A DNA stretch of 64,000 nucleotides from CALKAL01 sp051846895 (GCA_051846895.1 JBPYCQ010000012.1:28902-92901); one strand, 5' to 3'; shown: positions 18,118-27,771, counted from the stretch's first letter. Translations and numbers: made by a program. The notes: generated from the sequence alone by a model not told the origin.

Positions 18118-19936
18118 AGAGTTGTTCGTTGACCCATTTTCATATGAGAAAATTGATTTAAATGAAGCTGAAAAAGTTAAAGACGAACGAGCAAAGCCAA
18201 GAGTTCGTGATTGGAAAGGTACAGTGAAACGAATTTTCAGCTTTTTACTAGATGAAAAATGGAAGCTGTTTTTTGTCTTTGTCATGGTGATTGTCAGTTC
18301 TGCACTTGCCATCCTTGGCCCTTACATGATTGGGATGGCAGTAGATGATTATATTGTTGCACAGGAATTATCAGGACTTGGTAAAGTTATCATTGCTTTA
18401 CTCATTGTTTATTTTATTTACTCCCTAGCCATGTTTTCGCAAAATTTCGTCATGATAGGGATTGCTCAAAACACAGTATTTAAATTACGCTCACAGCTTT
18501 TTAACCAATTACATGAGCTACCGATTGCTTATTTTGACAAGCGACAATTCGGAGAAATTATGAGCCGAATTACAAATGATGTCGATAACGTCAGCAACAC
18601 GTTAAACACGTCTGTTATTCAGATTTTTTCAAGTGTCTTGACTCTAATCGGGACGGTATCAGTCTTGTTTTATCTAAGTCCGATTCTGGCAGTCGTTACA
18701 CTTACCATTATTCCGATGATGGTGTTCGGTATGCGCTGGATTACGAAACGGACCGGCCCTCTTTTTAAAATCCAACAAAAGCGGCTCGGTGAATTAAATG
18801 GTTATGTTGAGGAAACGATTTCCGGACAACGAATCGTGAAAACATTCTCGCAAGAAGACCGTGTCAAAGAAGAATTTCACGAAAAAAATGATGATGTGAA
18901 ACAGGCAAGTTATTGGGCGGCGGTATTCTCTGGTTTTATTCCGAAACTAATGAATATGCTTAATTCATTTAGCTTTGCTATTATCGCGTTTGTCGGTGGA
19001 GTGTTAGTGTTGAACGGTATGGCATCTGTAGGAACTATCGTTATTTTTACTGAGTTAGCACGCCAGTTTACTAGACCTTTAAATGAATTATCAAACCAAT
19101 TTAACCAACTATTAGCCGCAGTTGCTGGGGCTGAGCGTGTCTTCGAAATTATTGATGAGGATAGTGAAGAGCTTGATGAAGATAAAGCTATCGAAATTGA
19201 CGAACCACAGGGTGACGTTCAGTTTAAAGATGTCAGTTTTTCGTATGATGAGGATGAAGTCATTTTACAGAACATATCCTTTAATGTTGACGCAGGGCAA
19301 ACAGTCGCTTTCGTCGGACATACTGGAGCTGGTAAAACGACGATCATTAACTTAATATCTCGCTTTTATAACTATGATAGCGGACATATTTTATTAGATG
19401 GTCAAGAATTAAATCAGATTAAACGTTCAAGCTTGAGAAAACATATGGCGTTTGTATTACAAGATGCCTTCTTATTTGAAGGAACTATTCGAGAAAACAT
19501 TCGCTACGGAAGGTTAGAGGCGACTGATGAGGAAATTATCGAAGCCGCTAAAAACGCTAATGCTCACTCCTTTATTATGAGATTACCAAACCAATACGAT
19601 ACCGTGCTTGATTCCGACGGCAGCGGAATTAGCCAAGGTCAGAAGCAACTATTAACGATTGCTCGAGCGATTTTAGCAGATCCGAAAATTTTAGTACTCG
19701 ATGAAGCAACAAGTAGTATTGACACTATTACTGAGATTAGAATTCAAGAAGCTTTACAGCGCTTAATGAAAGGACGGACAAGTTTCGTAATTGCGCACCG
19801 CCTAAATACTATTCAAAATGCGGACAAAATTATAATGCTCGAGTATGGGAGAATTATTGAGCAAGGGACCCATGACGAACTCATTAAACAAAAAGGCCAA
19901 TACGCCGACCTTTATAAAACGCAATTGTCCGGGTAG
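18107..19936 (+). CDS. ABC exporter half-transporter, catalytic subunit (YfiC-like)
   Basis: A 609-aa protein with an 80-residue N-terminal extension, six helices and an ATPase domain: Walker A GHTGAGKTT, signature ISQGQKQLL, Walker B ILVLDEATS and H-loop IAHRL. The Walker B Glu and H-loop His are intact, complementing the partner's degenerate site, as in B. subtilis BmrCD or YfiBC. The signature has ISQGQ in place of LSGGQ, which fits asymmetric heterodimers. Start ATG 18107 follows AAAGGAGG inside the end of the first gene. Probable multidrug or peptide export under the nearby MarR protein. Confidence 0.88.
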   Translation: MNVKELFVDPFSYEKIDLNEAEKVKDERAKPRVRDWKGTVKRIFSFLLDEKWKLFFVFVMVIVSSALAILGPYMIGMAVDDYIVAQELSGLGKVIIALLIVYFIYSLAMFSQNFVMIGIAQNTVFKLRSQLFNQLHELPIAYFDKRQFGEIMSRITNDVDNVSNTLNTSVIQIFSSVLTLIGTVSVLFYLSPILAVVTLTIIPMMVFGMRWITKRTGPLFKIQQKRLGELNGYVEETISGQRIVKTFSQEDRVKEEFHEKNDDVKQASYWAAVFSGFIPKLMNMLNSFSFAIIAFVGGVLVLNGMASVGTIVIFTELARQFTRPLNELSNQFNQLLAAVAGAERVFEIIDEDSEELDEDKAIEIDEPQGDVQFKDVSFSYDEDEVILQNISFNVDAGQTVAFVGHTGAGKTTIINLISRFYNYDSGHILLDGQELNQIKRSSLRKHMAFVLQDAFLFEGTIRENIRYGRLEATDEEIIEAAKNANAHSFIMRLPNQYDTVLDSDGSGISQGQKQLLTIARAILADPKILVLDEATSSIDTITEIRIQEALQRLMKGRTSFVIAHRLNTIQNADKIIMLEYGRIIEQGTHDELIKQKGQYADLYKTQLSG

Positions 19937-19951
19937 TTAAATTAGTAGAAT

Positions 19952-20251
19952 GCGACTCTGAACTTCGACCGTCGCGCTCTGAACTTCGACCGTCGCGCTC
20001 TGAACTTCGACCGTCGTGCTCTGAACTTCGGCCGTCGTGCTCTGAACTTCGACCGTCGTGCTCTGAACTTCGACCGTCGTGCTCTGAACTTCGACCGTCG
20101 TGCTCTGAACTTCGACCGTCGTGCTCTGAACTTCGACCGTCGTGCTCTGAACTTCGACCGTCGTGCTCTGAACTTCGACCGTCGTGCTCTGAACTTCGAC
20201 CGTCGTGCTCTGAACTTCGACCGTCGTGCTCTGAACTTCGACCGTCGTGCT
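19952..20251. repeat. 21-bp tandem array C (13 full units)
   Basis: The unit CTTCGACCGTCGTGCTCTGA plus one base recurs in exact 21-bp register from 19963, with the last unit starting at 20236 and a partial lead-in from 19952. Variation is small (GCGCTC versus GTGCTC, one GGCCG). It fills the space between the ABC exporter stop codon and a bidirectional terminator. An open minus-strand frame exists but starts in the terminator hairpin, so I do not call a gene. The core TTCGACCGTCG is shared with arrays A and G. Confidence 0.95.
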
Positions 20252-20293
20252 AAAAAAGAGGGCTTTTGCTTTCTGCAAAAGCCTCTCTTTTTT
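20252..20293. terminator. Bidirectional terminator between convergent genes
   Basis: AGAGGGCTTTTGC pairs with GCAAAAGCCTCTCT around TTTCT, with A and T runs of six on the two sides. It serves both the exporter operon (plus) and the 20296 gene (minus). Confidence 0.9.
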
Positions 20294-20295
20294 AG

Positions 20296-21075
20296 CTATT
20301 GAGTTAATCGTTCATACCATTTTGGTTTGAGTAGATCTTTGACTTCAGAAATTGGAATCTCAATTTCAGGCATCCCCGCTGCTCCGGCAACGACTTCGTA
20401 TTTATCGAACTTAAACACCAAATTCTCACCTCTGACAAACATATTATCAAAATGATAATTTTCTTTATTGACCCATTCTTCTAAAGAATCCTCAAGTACG
20501 TAATCTCTATACTGTTCTGATTGTAATATATTTTCTTTTACCAAAGGTCTAATTACTTCTCGGGCCTCATCAGGGGCTTTGAACAATAGCTCTTGATTTA
20601 CGAATTTTTCTTCATTTAAATCGACAAGCCATACTTCTGACTGTTGATTTACATTTGCCCCACCAGAATACATTTCTTCATCCATAACTATTGAATATAA
20701 ATCTGTTCCACTTAAATAAATGTATGTCCTAATCGTTAAGTTACCCGGACGTTCTGTACTAACCTGCCCTTTGATTGCTGCAAAAAATTGTTCTTTCACA
20801 TGCTTTACATGCTTTTTTATAGGAAGATTTAGCTTTTCTGCTGTGAATGATGGCATTTCAATATCAATACTATAGGTCGGTTCATCCTTCTTAATTTTCT
20901 TCATATGAATGCCTTCAAAATCAGTTTTCTCATCTTTGGCATCTTTTTCGAACATGACGTCTGAACCGATAACCGTTTCTTCTGCATCTATAAACATTTT
21001 CGGAACAAATAAATGTCCAATTATCATACTAAAAATGAGTGATCCTAAAAATACCTGATAAGTTTTCAATCCCAT
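20296..21075 (-). CDS. Membrane-anchored DUF4163/DUF3298 protein
   Basis: A 259-aa protein starting at ATG 21075, which has AAAGAGGT 6 bases ahead; a longer frame to 21135 lacks such a site. One N-terminal membrane helix (YQVFLGSLIFSMIIGHLFV) precedes an external domain. It has the DUF4163 (YSIDIEMPSFTAEKLNLPIK) to DUF3298 (EQYRDYVLEDS ... NYHFDNMFVRGENLVFKFDKYEVVAGAAG) layout seen in B. subtilis RsiV and PdaC. Those bind lysozyme or act in the wall. No deacetylase domain and no sigma gene is adjacent here, so the role is unknown. Confidence 0.75.
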   Translation of the reverse strand: MGLKTYQVFLGSLIFSMIIGHLFVPKMFIDAEETVIGSDVMFEKDAKDEKTDFEGIHMKKIKKDEPTYSIDIEMPSFTAEKLNLPIKKHVKHVKEQFFAAIKGQVSTERPGNLTIRTYIYLSGTDLYSIVMDEEMYSGGANVNQQSEVWLVDLNEEKFVNQELLFKAPDEAREVIRPLVKENILQSEQYRDYVLEDSLEEWVNKENYHFDNMFVRGENLVFKFDKYEVVAGAAGMPEIEIPISEVKDLLKPKWYERLTQ

Positions 21076-21135
21076 ATCGAAACCTCTTTTCTTCCTTTTA
21101 CTTTTAGTTAATCCAATATGGGAGAAATTATGCAT

Positions 21136-22260
21136 TTAAGTTACTGCACCAAACAACTTGATTACGTTCTTGGTCTGTTCATAAAGTAGTTGATCACTGT
21201 TTTTTATCGCATCCTGTAAAGTGAGTGGTCTGTTTATAATAGAAAATGTGGCTAGAAATAGCTCTTGTAAATCTTTATTGCGTTCAACTGCTCCCGAAAT
21301 TAATATAGCTGGGACACCGTGTTTCTTAGCAAGCTTAGCGACATATCCTGGTGCTTTTCCATACAATGTTTGTTCATCGCTTTTCCCCTCTCCAGTTAAA
21401 ACGAAATCACTTTCTCTAATACTCTCTTCTAAAGCAATTGTTTTAGCAACTAGCTCTGCTCCTGAGACTAACTGAGCACCCACGGAAAGTAAGGCAAATC
21501 CAAGTCCACCAGCTGCACCGGCTCCAGGGACTTTAGCTAGTCGACGCCCCACTTCTTCCTCCACTAATTGGCTAAAATTATCTAAAGCCCGATCTAGTTG
21601 TTTCACTTGATCTGGGGTCGCTCCTTTTTGCGGTCCAAAAACATTGCTTGCCCCACGTTCGCCACATAGTGGATTATCAACATCTGTCGCTACATGGATC
21701 TCAGCTTCATAAACACGGCGGTCTATTTGTGAAAAGTCGACCCTACTTACTCGAATCAAATCCCGGCCAAAAAAGCCTACCTCGTTATTTTTTTTATCAA
21801 AAAATTTGGCACCCAAAGCCTGAAGGAATCCTAATCCACCATCATTCGTTGCACTCCCGCCTAATCCAATCACCACTTTATTAAAACCTTCGTCCAAAAC
21901 GTGAATTAACATTTCACCTAAACCATATGAAGTTGTATGGAAAGGGTTACGCTGATCTTGAGGGACTTGCACCAACCCAGCAATGTTAGCCACTTCGATA
22001 AAGACTGTTTCTTCTTGTTGATCCACACCGAAAACAGCCTTACACTTCCCACCAAGAGCGTTCATCACCTGCTTCAATATACGCTTACCTGCAGTCGCTT
22101 TAACTAATGCTTCGACGGTTCCTTCTCCACCATCTGCCATCGGTTTCAATGTTAGTTTTGCTGATGGGAAAATTTCAAAACATGCCTGTGCCATCCTACT
22201 AGCGACCTCATTAGCTGACAAGCTCCCTTTAAAAGAATCAGGACAAATTGTAATGTACAT
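21136..22260 (-). CDS. glxK: Glycerate kinase (GarK/GlxK family)
   Basis: A 374-aa enzyme that phosphorylates D-glycerate with ATP in the cytosol. Diagnostic stretches are ICPDSFKGSLSANEVA at the N-terminus, PMADGGEGTVEALV, GLGGSATNDGGLGFLQALG (phosphate loop), and LTGEGKSDEQTLYGKAP. The length is normal for the family. The start is ATG 22260 (MYITICPDSF) behind TTAGGGG; an ATG ten codons earlier has no ribosome site. The gene is 60 bp upstream of the DUF4163 gene on the same strand. No glyoxylate or glucarate genes are nearby, so the pathway is unclear. Confidence 0.9.
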   Translation of the reverse strand: MYITICPDSFKGSLSANEVASRMAQACFEIFPSAKLTLKPMADGGEGTVEALVKATAGKRILKQVMNALGGKCKAVFGVDQQEETVFIEVANIAGLVQVPQDQRNPFHTTSYGLGEMLIHVLDEGFNKVVIGLGGSATNDGGLGFLQALGAKFFDKKNNEVGFFGRDLIRVSRVDFSQIDRRVYEAEIHVATDVDNPLCGERGASNVFGPQKGATPDQVKQLDRALDNFSQLVEEEVGRRLAKVPGAGAAGGLGFALLSVGAQLVSGAELVAKTIALEESIRESDFVLTGEGKSDEQTLYGKAPGYVAKLAKKHGVPAILISGAVERNKDLQELFLATFSIINRPLTLQDAIKNSDQLLYEQTKNVIKLFGAVT

Positions 22261-22407
22261 AAAATAACCCCTAACTAGATTATTTTCCAAATATTCTATT
22301 TATTAATAGCACAGTTGCCTCTCCAAATAAAATGATACGAACATGAAGTTTATGAATGCTTTGACTTAACAAGGGTGGTGACTATTTTTAAACTGTTTTA
22401 CTATCAG

Positions 22408-22487
22408 TTTGAACAATTACTATCTATGTTTGAACAATCACACCTCGACTTTGAACAATTACAACCCATGTTTGAACAATCACAAAG
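22408..22487. repeat. 21-bp tandem array D (4 units)
   Basis: TTTGAACAATTAC / TTTGAACAATCAC units begin at 22408, 22429, 22450 and 22471. The two spellings alternate, giving a 42-bp higher-order period. It ends five bases before the stop codon of the ATPase gene at 22492. Same core as arrays E and F. Confidence 0.9.
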
Positions 22488-22491
22488 ATTT

Positions 22492-23214
22492 CTACAACAC
22501 TTTTTCTAAAAAATCCTTCGCTCTTGCGCTTGTTGGGCAATCAAAAAATTCAGACGGAGCTCCTTCTTCTACAATTTGACCTTGATCCATAAAAATGATT
22601 CGGTCAGCAACTTCGCGAGCAAAGTTCATTTCATGTGTCACGATGGCCATCGTCATTCCTGTTTTAACAAGTTCTTTAATCACTTGTAGAACCTCTTTTA
22701 CCATTTCGGGGTCTAGGGCTGAAGTTGGTTCATCAAATAACATCATTTCTGGTTCCATCGCAAGCGCTCTAGCTATAGCGACCCGTTGTTTTTGACCACC
22801 TGATAAACTGTTAGGGTATGCTGAAATTTTATCAATTAAGCCAACTTGATTTAATAAATGCTCCGCCTTCTTGACCGCCCCTTCAGTTGTTATACCTTTT
22901 ACCTTTATTGGGGCGTAGGTTAAATTGTCTAACACACTCATATGCGGAAATAAATGAAAATGTTGAAATACCATACCGATTTTTTGACGTATTTTTAATA
23001 TATTTACTTTAGGCTCTGTAATGTCTTCATCATCAACCCAAATGTGGCCAGAGGTTGGTGTTTCAAGTAAATTAATACATCGTAAAAAAGTTGATTTCCC
23101 TGACCCAGATGGACCGATAATCGCTACAACTTCCCCGTCTTCAATTGACGTATTAATATCTTTCAAAACCTCATTTTGGCCAAAGCTTTTATATAGGTTC
23201 TCTATTTTAATCAC
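22492..23214 (-). CDS. Polar amino acid ABC transporter ATPase (GlnQ type)
   Basis: A 240-aa ATPase with Walker A GPSGSGKST, Q-loop GMVFQHFHLFPH, signature LSGGQKQRVAIARAL, Walker B MMLFDEPTSALDP and H-loop MAIVTHEM. FQHFHLFPHMSVLDN is characteristic of the amino acid (PAAT) family. It drives import by the permease encoded immediately upstream, with which it overlaps by 8 bp. GTG 23214 follows GAGGTTGAGAC. The last gene of a three-gene operon (binding protein, permease, ATPase). Confidence 0.92.
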   Translation of the reverse strand: MIKIENLYKSFGQNEVLKDINTSIEDGEVVAIIGPSGSGKSTFLRCINLLETPTSGHIWVDDEDITEPKVNILKIRQKIGMVFQHFHLFPHMSVLDNLTYAPIKVKGITTEGAVKKAEHLLNQVGLIDKISAYPNSLSGGQKQRVAIARALAMEPEMMLFDEPTSALDPEMVKEVLQVIKELVKTGMTMAIVTHEMNFAREVADRIIFMDQGQIVEEGAPSEFFDCPTSARAKDFLEKVL

Positions 23215-23872
23215 TTTGTCTCAACCTCTTTTCTACCAGTTTACCGATAAGTGTTAATATCATGACGAGAATGTAGTAAATAACACCGACAAAAATGAGT
23301 GGCTCTAAGTTGTGGAATATTTTTGAACCGACAACTTGGGCTCTACGCATTAAATCTAAATAACTGATTACCGAAACTATAGCCGATTCTTTTGTTAATG
23401 TTATAAATTCATTCATTAAAGCAGGCAAAATATTTTTTAACGCTTGCGGAAATATAATTTTCATCATCATCGGACGATAAGGAATCCCTAAGGCTAAAGC
23501 CGCTTCCCTTTGACCCTTATCAACAGCCAAAATACCGGCACGAATAATTTCTGAAACATAAGCCGATGAATTTAAACTAAAGGTTAAAACGGCTGTGAAC
23601 AATGGAGACGGAATAAATTCTCCACCTGTTAATTGAGGGAATGCATAATGAAATAATAATAATTGTAAAATTAAAGGTGTCCCACGAAAAATAGACGTAT
23701 AAAAATCTGCTAATAAGACAAAAACTTTTATTCTACTAATTTTCACTAAGGCTATTAATCCGCCTAATATAAAGCCAATGACAATCGAGATGATTACAAA
23801 TTGTAACGTTACCCATATTCCTTCTAACATAAAAGGAATATAAGGCACGATTTGGGTAAAGTCCAAATTCAT
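23207..23872 (-). CDS. Polar amino acid ABC transporter permease
   Basis: A 221-aa permease of His/Glu/Gln/Arg type. The N-terminal motif YIPFMLEGIWVTLQFVIIS is followed by helices, and YTSIFRGTPLILQLLLFHY and the EAA loop QREAALALGIPYRPMMMKII identify the family. It probably works as a homodimer with the ATPase. It sits 30 bp after the binding-protein gene and overlaps the ATPase gene. ATG 23872 has GGGGTGAATAAGGC upstream. Confidence 0.92.
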   Translation of the reverse strand: MNLDFTQIVPYIPFMLEGIWVTLQFVIISIVIGFILGGLIALVKISRIKVFVLLADFYTSIFRGTPLILQLLLFHYAFPQLTGGEFIPSPLFTAVLTFSLNSSAYVSEIIRAGILAVDKGQREAALALGIPYRPMMMKIIFPQALKNILPALMNEFITLTKESAIVSVISYLDLMRRAQVVGSKIFHNLEPLIFVGVIYYILVMILTLIGKLVEKRLRQSD

Positions 23873-23902
23873 GCCTTATTCACCCCATTCTATTAATCTA
23901 AA

Positions 23903-24730
23903 TTAGTCGTTCAAACCCCATTTTTCTTCTAATTCTTCAATCTTTCCACTTTCGATTAATTGATCAATAACTGCGCTCACTTCTTCTACAAATTCACTAT
24001 CTTTCGGAAAAGCAACGGCCATTCCTGGTGTACTTGTTGTTGGATCGTCAAACCCAGCTAAATCCTGCGCCTCAATATATCCTTCAGCAACTGTCTTATC
24101 CATATAAGCGATATCAATTCTACCAGTCAACAATTCTTGTATTAATGTTGTTGCGTCATCGATCAACTTAATTTCAAAGTCGATCTCTTCTTGAATTTTA
24201 TAAGCACCTTCTTCTTGAATCGTCCCTAACTGAACACCCACTGTTTTCCCTGCAATATGCTCCAATTCAGTAACATCAGAGTCTTTTTTAGAAATAAACA
24301 TTTCACCTGAATAATGGTAAGCACTAGAAAAGTCTACGTTCTCTTTACGCTCTTCTGTCGCAGACATACCAGCCATCACCATGTCGACACGATTCGTCTG
24401 AAGAGCACCGATTAAACCATTAAAATCCATATCATCGACTTTTAACTCTAGCCCAAGCTCTTCTGCGATTGCCTTTGCAATATCAATGTCAAATCCTACA
24501 ATCTCACCTGACTCATCATACGACTCAAATGGTGGGAAATCAGCTGAAGTTCCAAGTGTTAAAACTTTTTTCTCATCACTTTTGTCTTGGTTCTTTTCTT
24601 GATCTGAACTGCCCGATGTGTTTTCAATATCCTTATCATTTTCTTCACCTTTTTGATCTAAAGTTCCACATGCAGCCAACACTACAACTAGTAAAACGGA
24701 AAAAATTATGCCTAAAAGCTTTTTATTCAT
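23903..24730 (-). CDS. Amino acid ABC transporter substrate-binding lipoprotein
   Basis: A 275-aa lipoprotein with lipobox LAAC (signal up to about residue 20), an acidic linker, then the family-3 solute-binding fold: TLGTSADFPPFESYDESGEI, GFDIDIAKAIAEELG, DMDFNGLIGALQTNRVD and MVMAGMSATEERKENVDFS. Ligand-contact residues are those of amino acid binders; which amino acid is not clear, with arginine, glutamine and cystine all possible. The AT-rich upstream region (24750-24830) contains TATGCATTTTTAT-like stretches that loosely recall ArgR sites, too weak to call. Confidence 0.9.
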   Translation of the reverse strand: MNKKLLGIIFSVLLVVVLAACGTLDQKGEENDKDIENTSGSSDQEKNQDKSDEKKVLTLGTSADFPPFESYDESGEIVGFDIDIAKAIAEELGLELKVDDMDFNGLIGALQTNRVDMVMAGMSATEERKENVDFSSAYHYSGEMFISKKDSDVTELEHIAGKTVGVQLGTIQEEGAYKIQEEIDFEIKLIDDATTLIQELLTGRIDIAYMDKTVAEGYIEAQDLAGFDDPTTSTPGMAVAFPKDSEFVEEVSAVIDQLIESGKIEELEEKWGLND

Positions 24731-24875
24731 TCTCCTCGACTCCTTTTGTATATTTATACGAATATATGTATATTAACACATATTTATGCATAATCAAGTA
24801 TAAAATATGCATTTTTATAAAATAATACTTTTCAAAAAATTGAAAGGGGTTTCATTTTTTCGTGGAGTTAACACA

Positions 24876-24914
24876 TAAAAAAAGCAAGGTACTCAAATTT
24901 GAGAACCTTGCTTT
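24876..24914 (-). terminator. Terminator after the NMT1-type operon
   Basis: AAAGCAAGGT and ACCTTGCTTT form a 10-bp stem with inner pairing CTCAAATTTGAG, and a T-run on the minus strand. It lies 13 bp past the stop at 24927. Confidence 0.9.
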
Positions 24915-24926
24915 CAGAACGTTTAT

Positions 24927-26021
24927 TTACTCTTCGTACTTACCTATGACTTCTAATACTTCCTCCACAAGCGAAGTGTCTACGGCTTTTTCCAAATCAA
25001 CTTCTCCGCGAATGGCACCATTTTCTTTGTATGCTTCATATTGATCGCCAATATTATCAACAAACATACTACCGTTTGGATCTAAACCTGTGACGTTAAC
25101 ATCTTTCCATATTTCAGGATCCTTAAGAGCCGTATATTCAGTCATAATCTCAATGATACGATCTATATCACCTGTTTCTTTAATAAAAGCATCATGATAA
25201 TCTCGAATACCTTTTAAATAGGCAGCCATGAAACGTTTAGCAACTTCACGTTTTTCGCCGACGAACTCTGGAGATCCGAGCACCATTGCAATTTGAGCTT
25301 CGGGCGCATAATCTGTTGCATCTTTAAATTTAACGTGGATATTTTCATAAGTACCTTGAGTAATAAACGGTTCAATTTGTAGCGCAGCGTGTATTTGCTT
25401 ATTGGCCATCGCAGCCATCATGTTTGGAAAGTCAGACATTAAAACAAACTCTACATCATCTCTCGTTAATCCTGCATGTTTAATCATTTCTCCGAATATA
25501 TAATCATCGACGGCATTTTGCGTTGATACTGCAATTTTCCTTCCTTTCAAATCTTCATAGTCTTTAATTTCATCTTGCAGGTCTTCTCGAATAACGAAAG
25601 TAAAATATGAGCTACCTGGGTTGTTATGTCCTTTATCAGCAATCATCTTTACATCAATCCCTTGAGCAATTGAATTAAAGAATGACGCAGTTGATATACC
25701 ACCTGCAACATCGACCTCACCTGAGGCTAACGCAGGTAACATTTCATCACTATTACTAAACGTAGCAAATTTGATTTCTATATTATAGTCTTCAAAATAC
25801 CCCATCGCCTCAGCAATATAAAAACCAGCACCAGATGCTGCCCCGTCTTCAGCAACGATGACCGTAGCCTTCTTATCTAACGGAGCAAAATCACCATCAA
25901 CGACACCAGCTGACTCTTGTTCTTTATCAGTAGAGTCAGAATCTTGATCATCACCACAGGCCACCATTAAGCCCATAGTAATGAAAAAGAGTGGAATAAC
26001 CAGCCACTTCTTCATAATCAT
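24927..26021 (-). CDS. ABC substrate-binding lipoprotein, NMT1/SsuA type
   Basis: A 364-aa lipoprotein (lipobox VAC after a hydrophobic run, MGLMVACGDD). The core has the NMT1/ThiY-SsuA signature: GAGFYIAEAMGYFEDYNIEI, LASGEVDVAGGISTASFFN, and DLKGRKIAVSTQNAVDDYI. Such proteins bind nitrate, sulfonates, taurine or pyrimidine precursors. No riboswitch or sulfur-gene context pins down the ligand. The gene is the last of a permease-ATPase-binding protein operon. Start ATG 26021 or 26015 behind AAAGGTAGGA. Confidence 0.85.
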   Translation of the reverse strand: MIMKKWLVIPLFFITMGLMVACGDDQDSDSTDKEQESAGVVDGDFAPLDKKATVIVAEDGAASGAGFYIAEAMGYFEDYNIEIKFATFSNSDEMLPALASGEVDVAGGISTASFFNSIAQGIDVKMIADKGHNNPGSSYFTFVIREDLQDEIKDYEDLKGRKIAVSTQNAVDDYIFGEMIKHAGLTRDDVEFVLMSDFPNMMAAMANKQIHAALQIEPFITQGTYENIHVKFKDATDYAPEAQIAMVLGSPEFVGEKREVAKRFMAAYLKGIRDYHDAFIKETGDIDRIIEIMTEYTALKDPEIWKDVNVTGLDPNGSMFVDNIGDQYEAYKENGAIRGEVDLEKAVDTSLVEEVLEVIGKYEE

Positions 26022-26026
26022 GCATC

Positions 26027-26824
26027 CTACCTTTCATTTTCATGTGAATTTCTTGAAGCTTGCACTTCTTTTTGCAAATGATTCCAAATCTTTATAAACA
26101 CATCGGCCATTTGTTGGTCTGACCTAACTTGAGCCATTTTCCGTGGTCTTGGCAAATTAATCTTTACTTCTTCAGTAATCGTTCCAGGCTGCGCACTCAT
26201 TAAAAAGATTCGATCACTTAACAAGATCGCTTCATCTATACTATGAGTAATAAAAATAACGGTCTTTTTCGTTTCTTCCCAAATTGAAAGCAATTCTTCC
26301 TGCAAGATAAATTTGTTTTGTTCATCTAATGCAGCAAACGGTTCATCCATTAATAGAATCTCAGGATCATTAGCGAAGGCCCTTGCGATGCTTACTCTTT
26401 GCTTCATTCCGCCTGATAATTCTTTTGGATAAAGCTTTGCATAAGGAGTTAAACCAACTTTTTCTAAGTATTTTCTCGTTCGTTCTTTAACCTCTTTTCT
26501 CGGTGCATGACGCATTCTTAAGCCGAAAGATACATTTTCTTCAACCGTCATCCACGGAATAACGCCTTGTTCTTGGAAAACCATCGATTGAAGAGGTAAA
26601 GATGACTCTGCTTCTTCAATATGGTAAGATCCTGAACTTGGTTTCTCAAGACCTGCTAATATTCTAAGTAACGTAGTTTTTCCACAGCCACTCGGTCCTA
26701 AAATACAAATAAATTCTCCTTCTTTTACAGAAAAGGAAACGTCATTTAGGGCCATGACGCGCTCCTGCTTTTTTATAAACACTTTTTTCAATTGTTCAAC
26801 AGTTATTTTATTTTCCATAGGCAA
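26027..26824 (-). CDS. ABC transporter ATPase, SsuB/TauB type
   Basis: A 265-aa ATPase with Walker A GPSGCGKTT, Q-loop MVFQEQGVIPWMTVEENV, signature LSGGMKQRVSIARAF, Walker B ILLMDEPFAALDEQ and H-loop VIFITHSIDEA. The LLMDEPFAALDEQ form marks the nitrate/sulfonate/taurine group. I chose TTG 26824 because it lies 7 bases after GGAGGG; ATG 26830 is too close to that site and ATG 26818 is possible. It sits between permease and binding-protein genes. Confidence 0.88.
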   Translation of the reverse strand: MPMENKITVEQLKKVFIKKQERVMALNDVSFSVKEGEFICILGPSGCGKTTLLRILAGLEKPSSGSYHIEEAESSLPLQSMVFQEQGVIPWMTVEENVSFGLRMRHAPRKEVKERTRKYLEKVGLTPYAKLYPKELSGGMKQRVSIARAFANDPEILLMDEPFAALDEQNKFILQEELLSIWEETKKTVIFITHSIDEAILLSDRIFLMSAQPGTITEEVKINLPRPRKMAQVRSDQQMADVFIKIWNHLQKEVQASRNSHENER

Positions 26825-26840
26825 CGTCATTCCCTCCAGT

Positions 26841-27659
26841 TTATTTCCATGGTACCAATTTACTTTGTAAACCTCTTAAAAATAGTGAGAACAGATAGCC
26901 AAAAAACGAGATTAATATTAATCCTACGAACATTTCAGGTAATAAGAACGCTTTATAATTCATCCAAATCACATAGCCAATACCAGAATTCGCACCAATC
27001 ATTTCAGCAGCAACAATCGTAAGTAGTGCAATCGCCTGCCCCATCTGGATTCCTTCCATCATGACAGGTGTTGCACCTGGCAATGCGATTTTTAAGAAAA
27101 AGTCTTTCGGATTTGCTCCATAATTTTTTGCTACGTCAACGTAAACTTTATCGATGTTTCTCACACCAGCCACTGTATTAATGACGACTGGGAAGAAGAC
27201 ACTTGCAGCAATCGTTACAATCTTCGAAAATTCACCGATTCCGAATATGATTAAAATTAGCGGAAGCAACGCTAGTGTTGGAATAGGCATTAAAGCCATT
27301 ATTAATGGTGAGAAAAAATGTCTAATTGTCGAGTACATGCCCATGAGTAAACCTAGCGTAATTGCAGGTAAAACCCCTAGTAGGAAGCCCATAAAAATAC
27401 GAAATAGACTGATTTTAATATGTTCAAATAATTCACCTGATGACCCCATAGAAATTAACGTTTCTATAATAACTGTCGGTGGCGGGAAAAATCTTGGATC
27501 AATAATTGCCGTCCGTGAAAGAATTTCCCAGAAAAGCAGCATTAACAAAGGTGATAATATCGTTATAACTTGCTTAATTCGATTATTGCGCTGTCGTTTC
27601 TTATAATCTCTTCTCTCCACCTTTACAGCTAAGTCATCCGTTTTTATTTTCTCTTCCAC
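26841..27659 (-). CDS. ABC transporter permease, SsuC/TauC type
   Basis: A 272-aa permease with about six helices. The family pattern is seen in FFPPPTVIIETLISMG, LPALLPLILIIFGIGEFSKI-like text (PTLALLPLILIIFGIG) and the EAA loop YVDVAKNYGANPKDFFLKIA. First gene of the three-gene importer operon. GTG 27659 has GAGGTGAAACGGA before it. Array E lies directly upstream, between this start and the terminator of the small lipoprotein gene, so the operon promoter must be within or close to 27660-27770. Confidence 0.88.
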   Translation of the reverse strand: MEEKIKTDDLAVKVERRDYKKRQRNNRIKQVITILSPLLMLLFWEILSRTAIIDPRFFPPPTVIIETLISMGSSGELFEHIKISLFRIFMGFLLGVLPAITLGLLMGMYSTIRHFFSPLIMALMPIPTLALLPLILIIFGIGEFSKIVTIAASVFFPVVINTVAGVRNIDKVYVDVAKNYGANPKDFFLKIALPGATPVMMEGIQMGQAIALLTIVAAEMIGANSGIGYVIWMNYKAFLLPEMFVGLILISFFGYLFSLFLRGLQSKLVPWK

Positions 27660-27771
27660 TCCGTTTCACCTCTTTCGCTTCATATTATGCATTGGGCGTT
27701 TATCCGTGCTAGTTTTATAAAAAAATAATATGTATAGCATTAAATTTTCCCATGAACAACAGCTTAGGTAG

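Noticed and set aside
19937..20278. 113-codon minus-strand frame with a TTVEVQS heptad repeat
   Set aside because: It would start inside the terminator hairpin, without a ribosome site, and consists of array C.
24740..24835. Possible ArgR boxes before the amino acid importer
   Set aside because: The AT-rich repeats match the consensus poorly, at a level expected by chance in such DNA.
27660..27771. TPP riboswitch before the NMT1-type importer
   Set aside because: The THI-box CTGAGA and the other conserved parts are absent, so a thiamine role is not supported.
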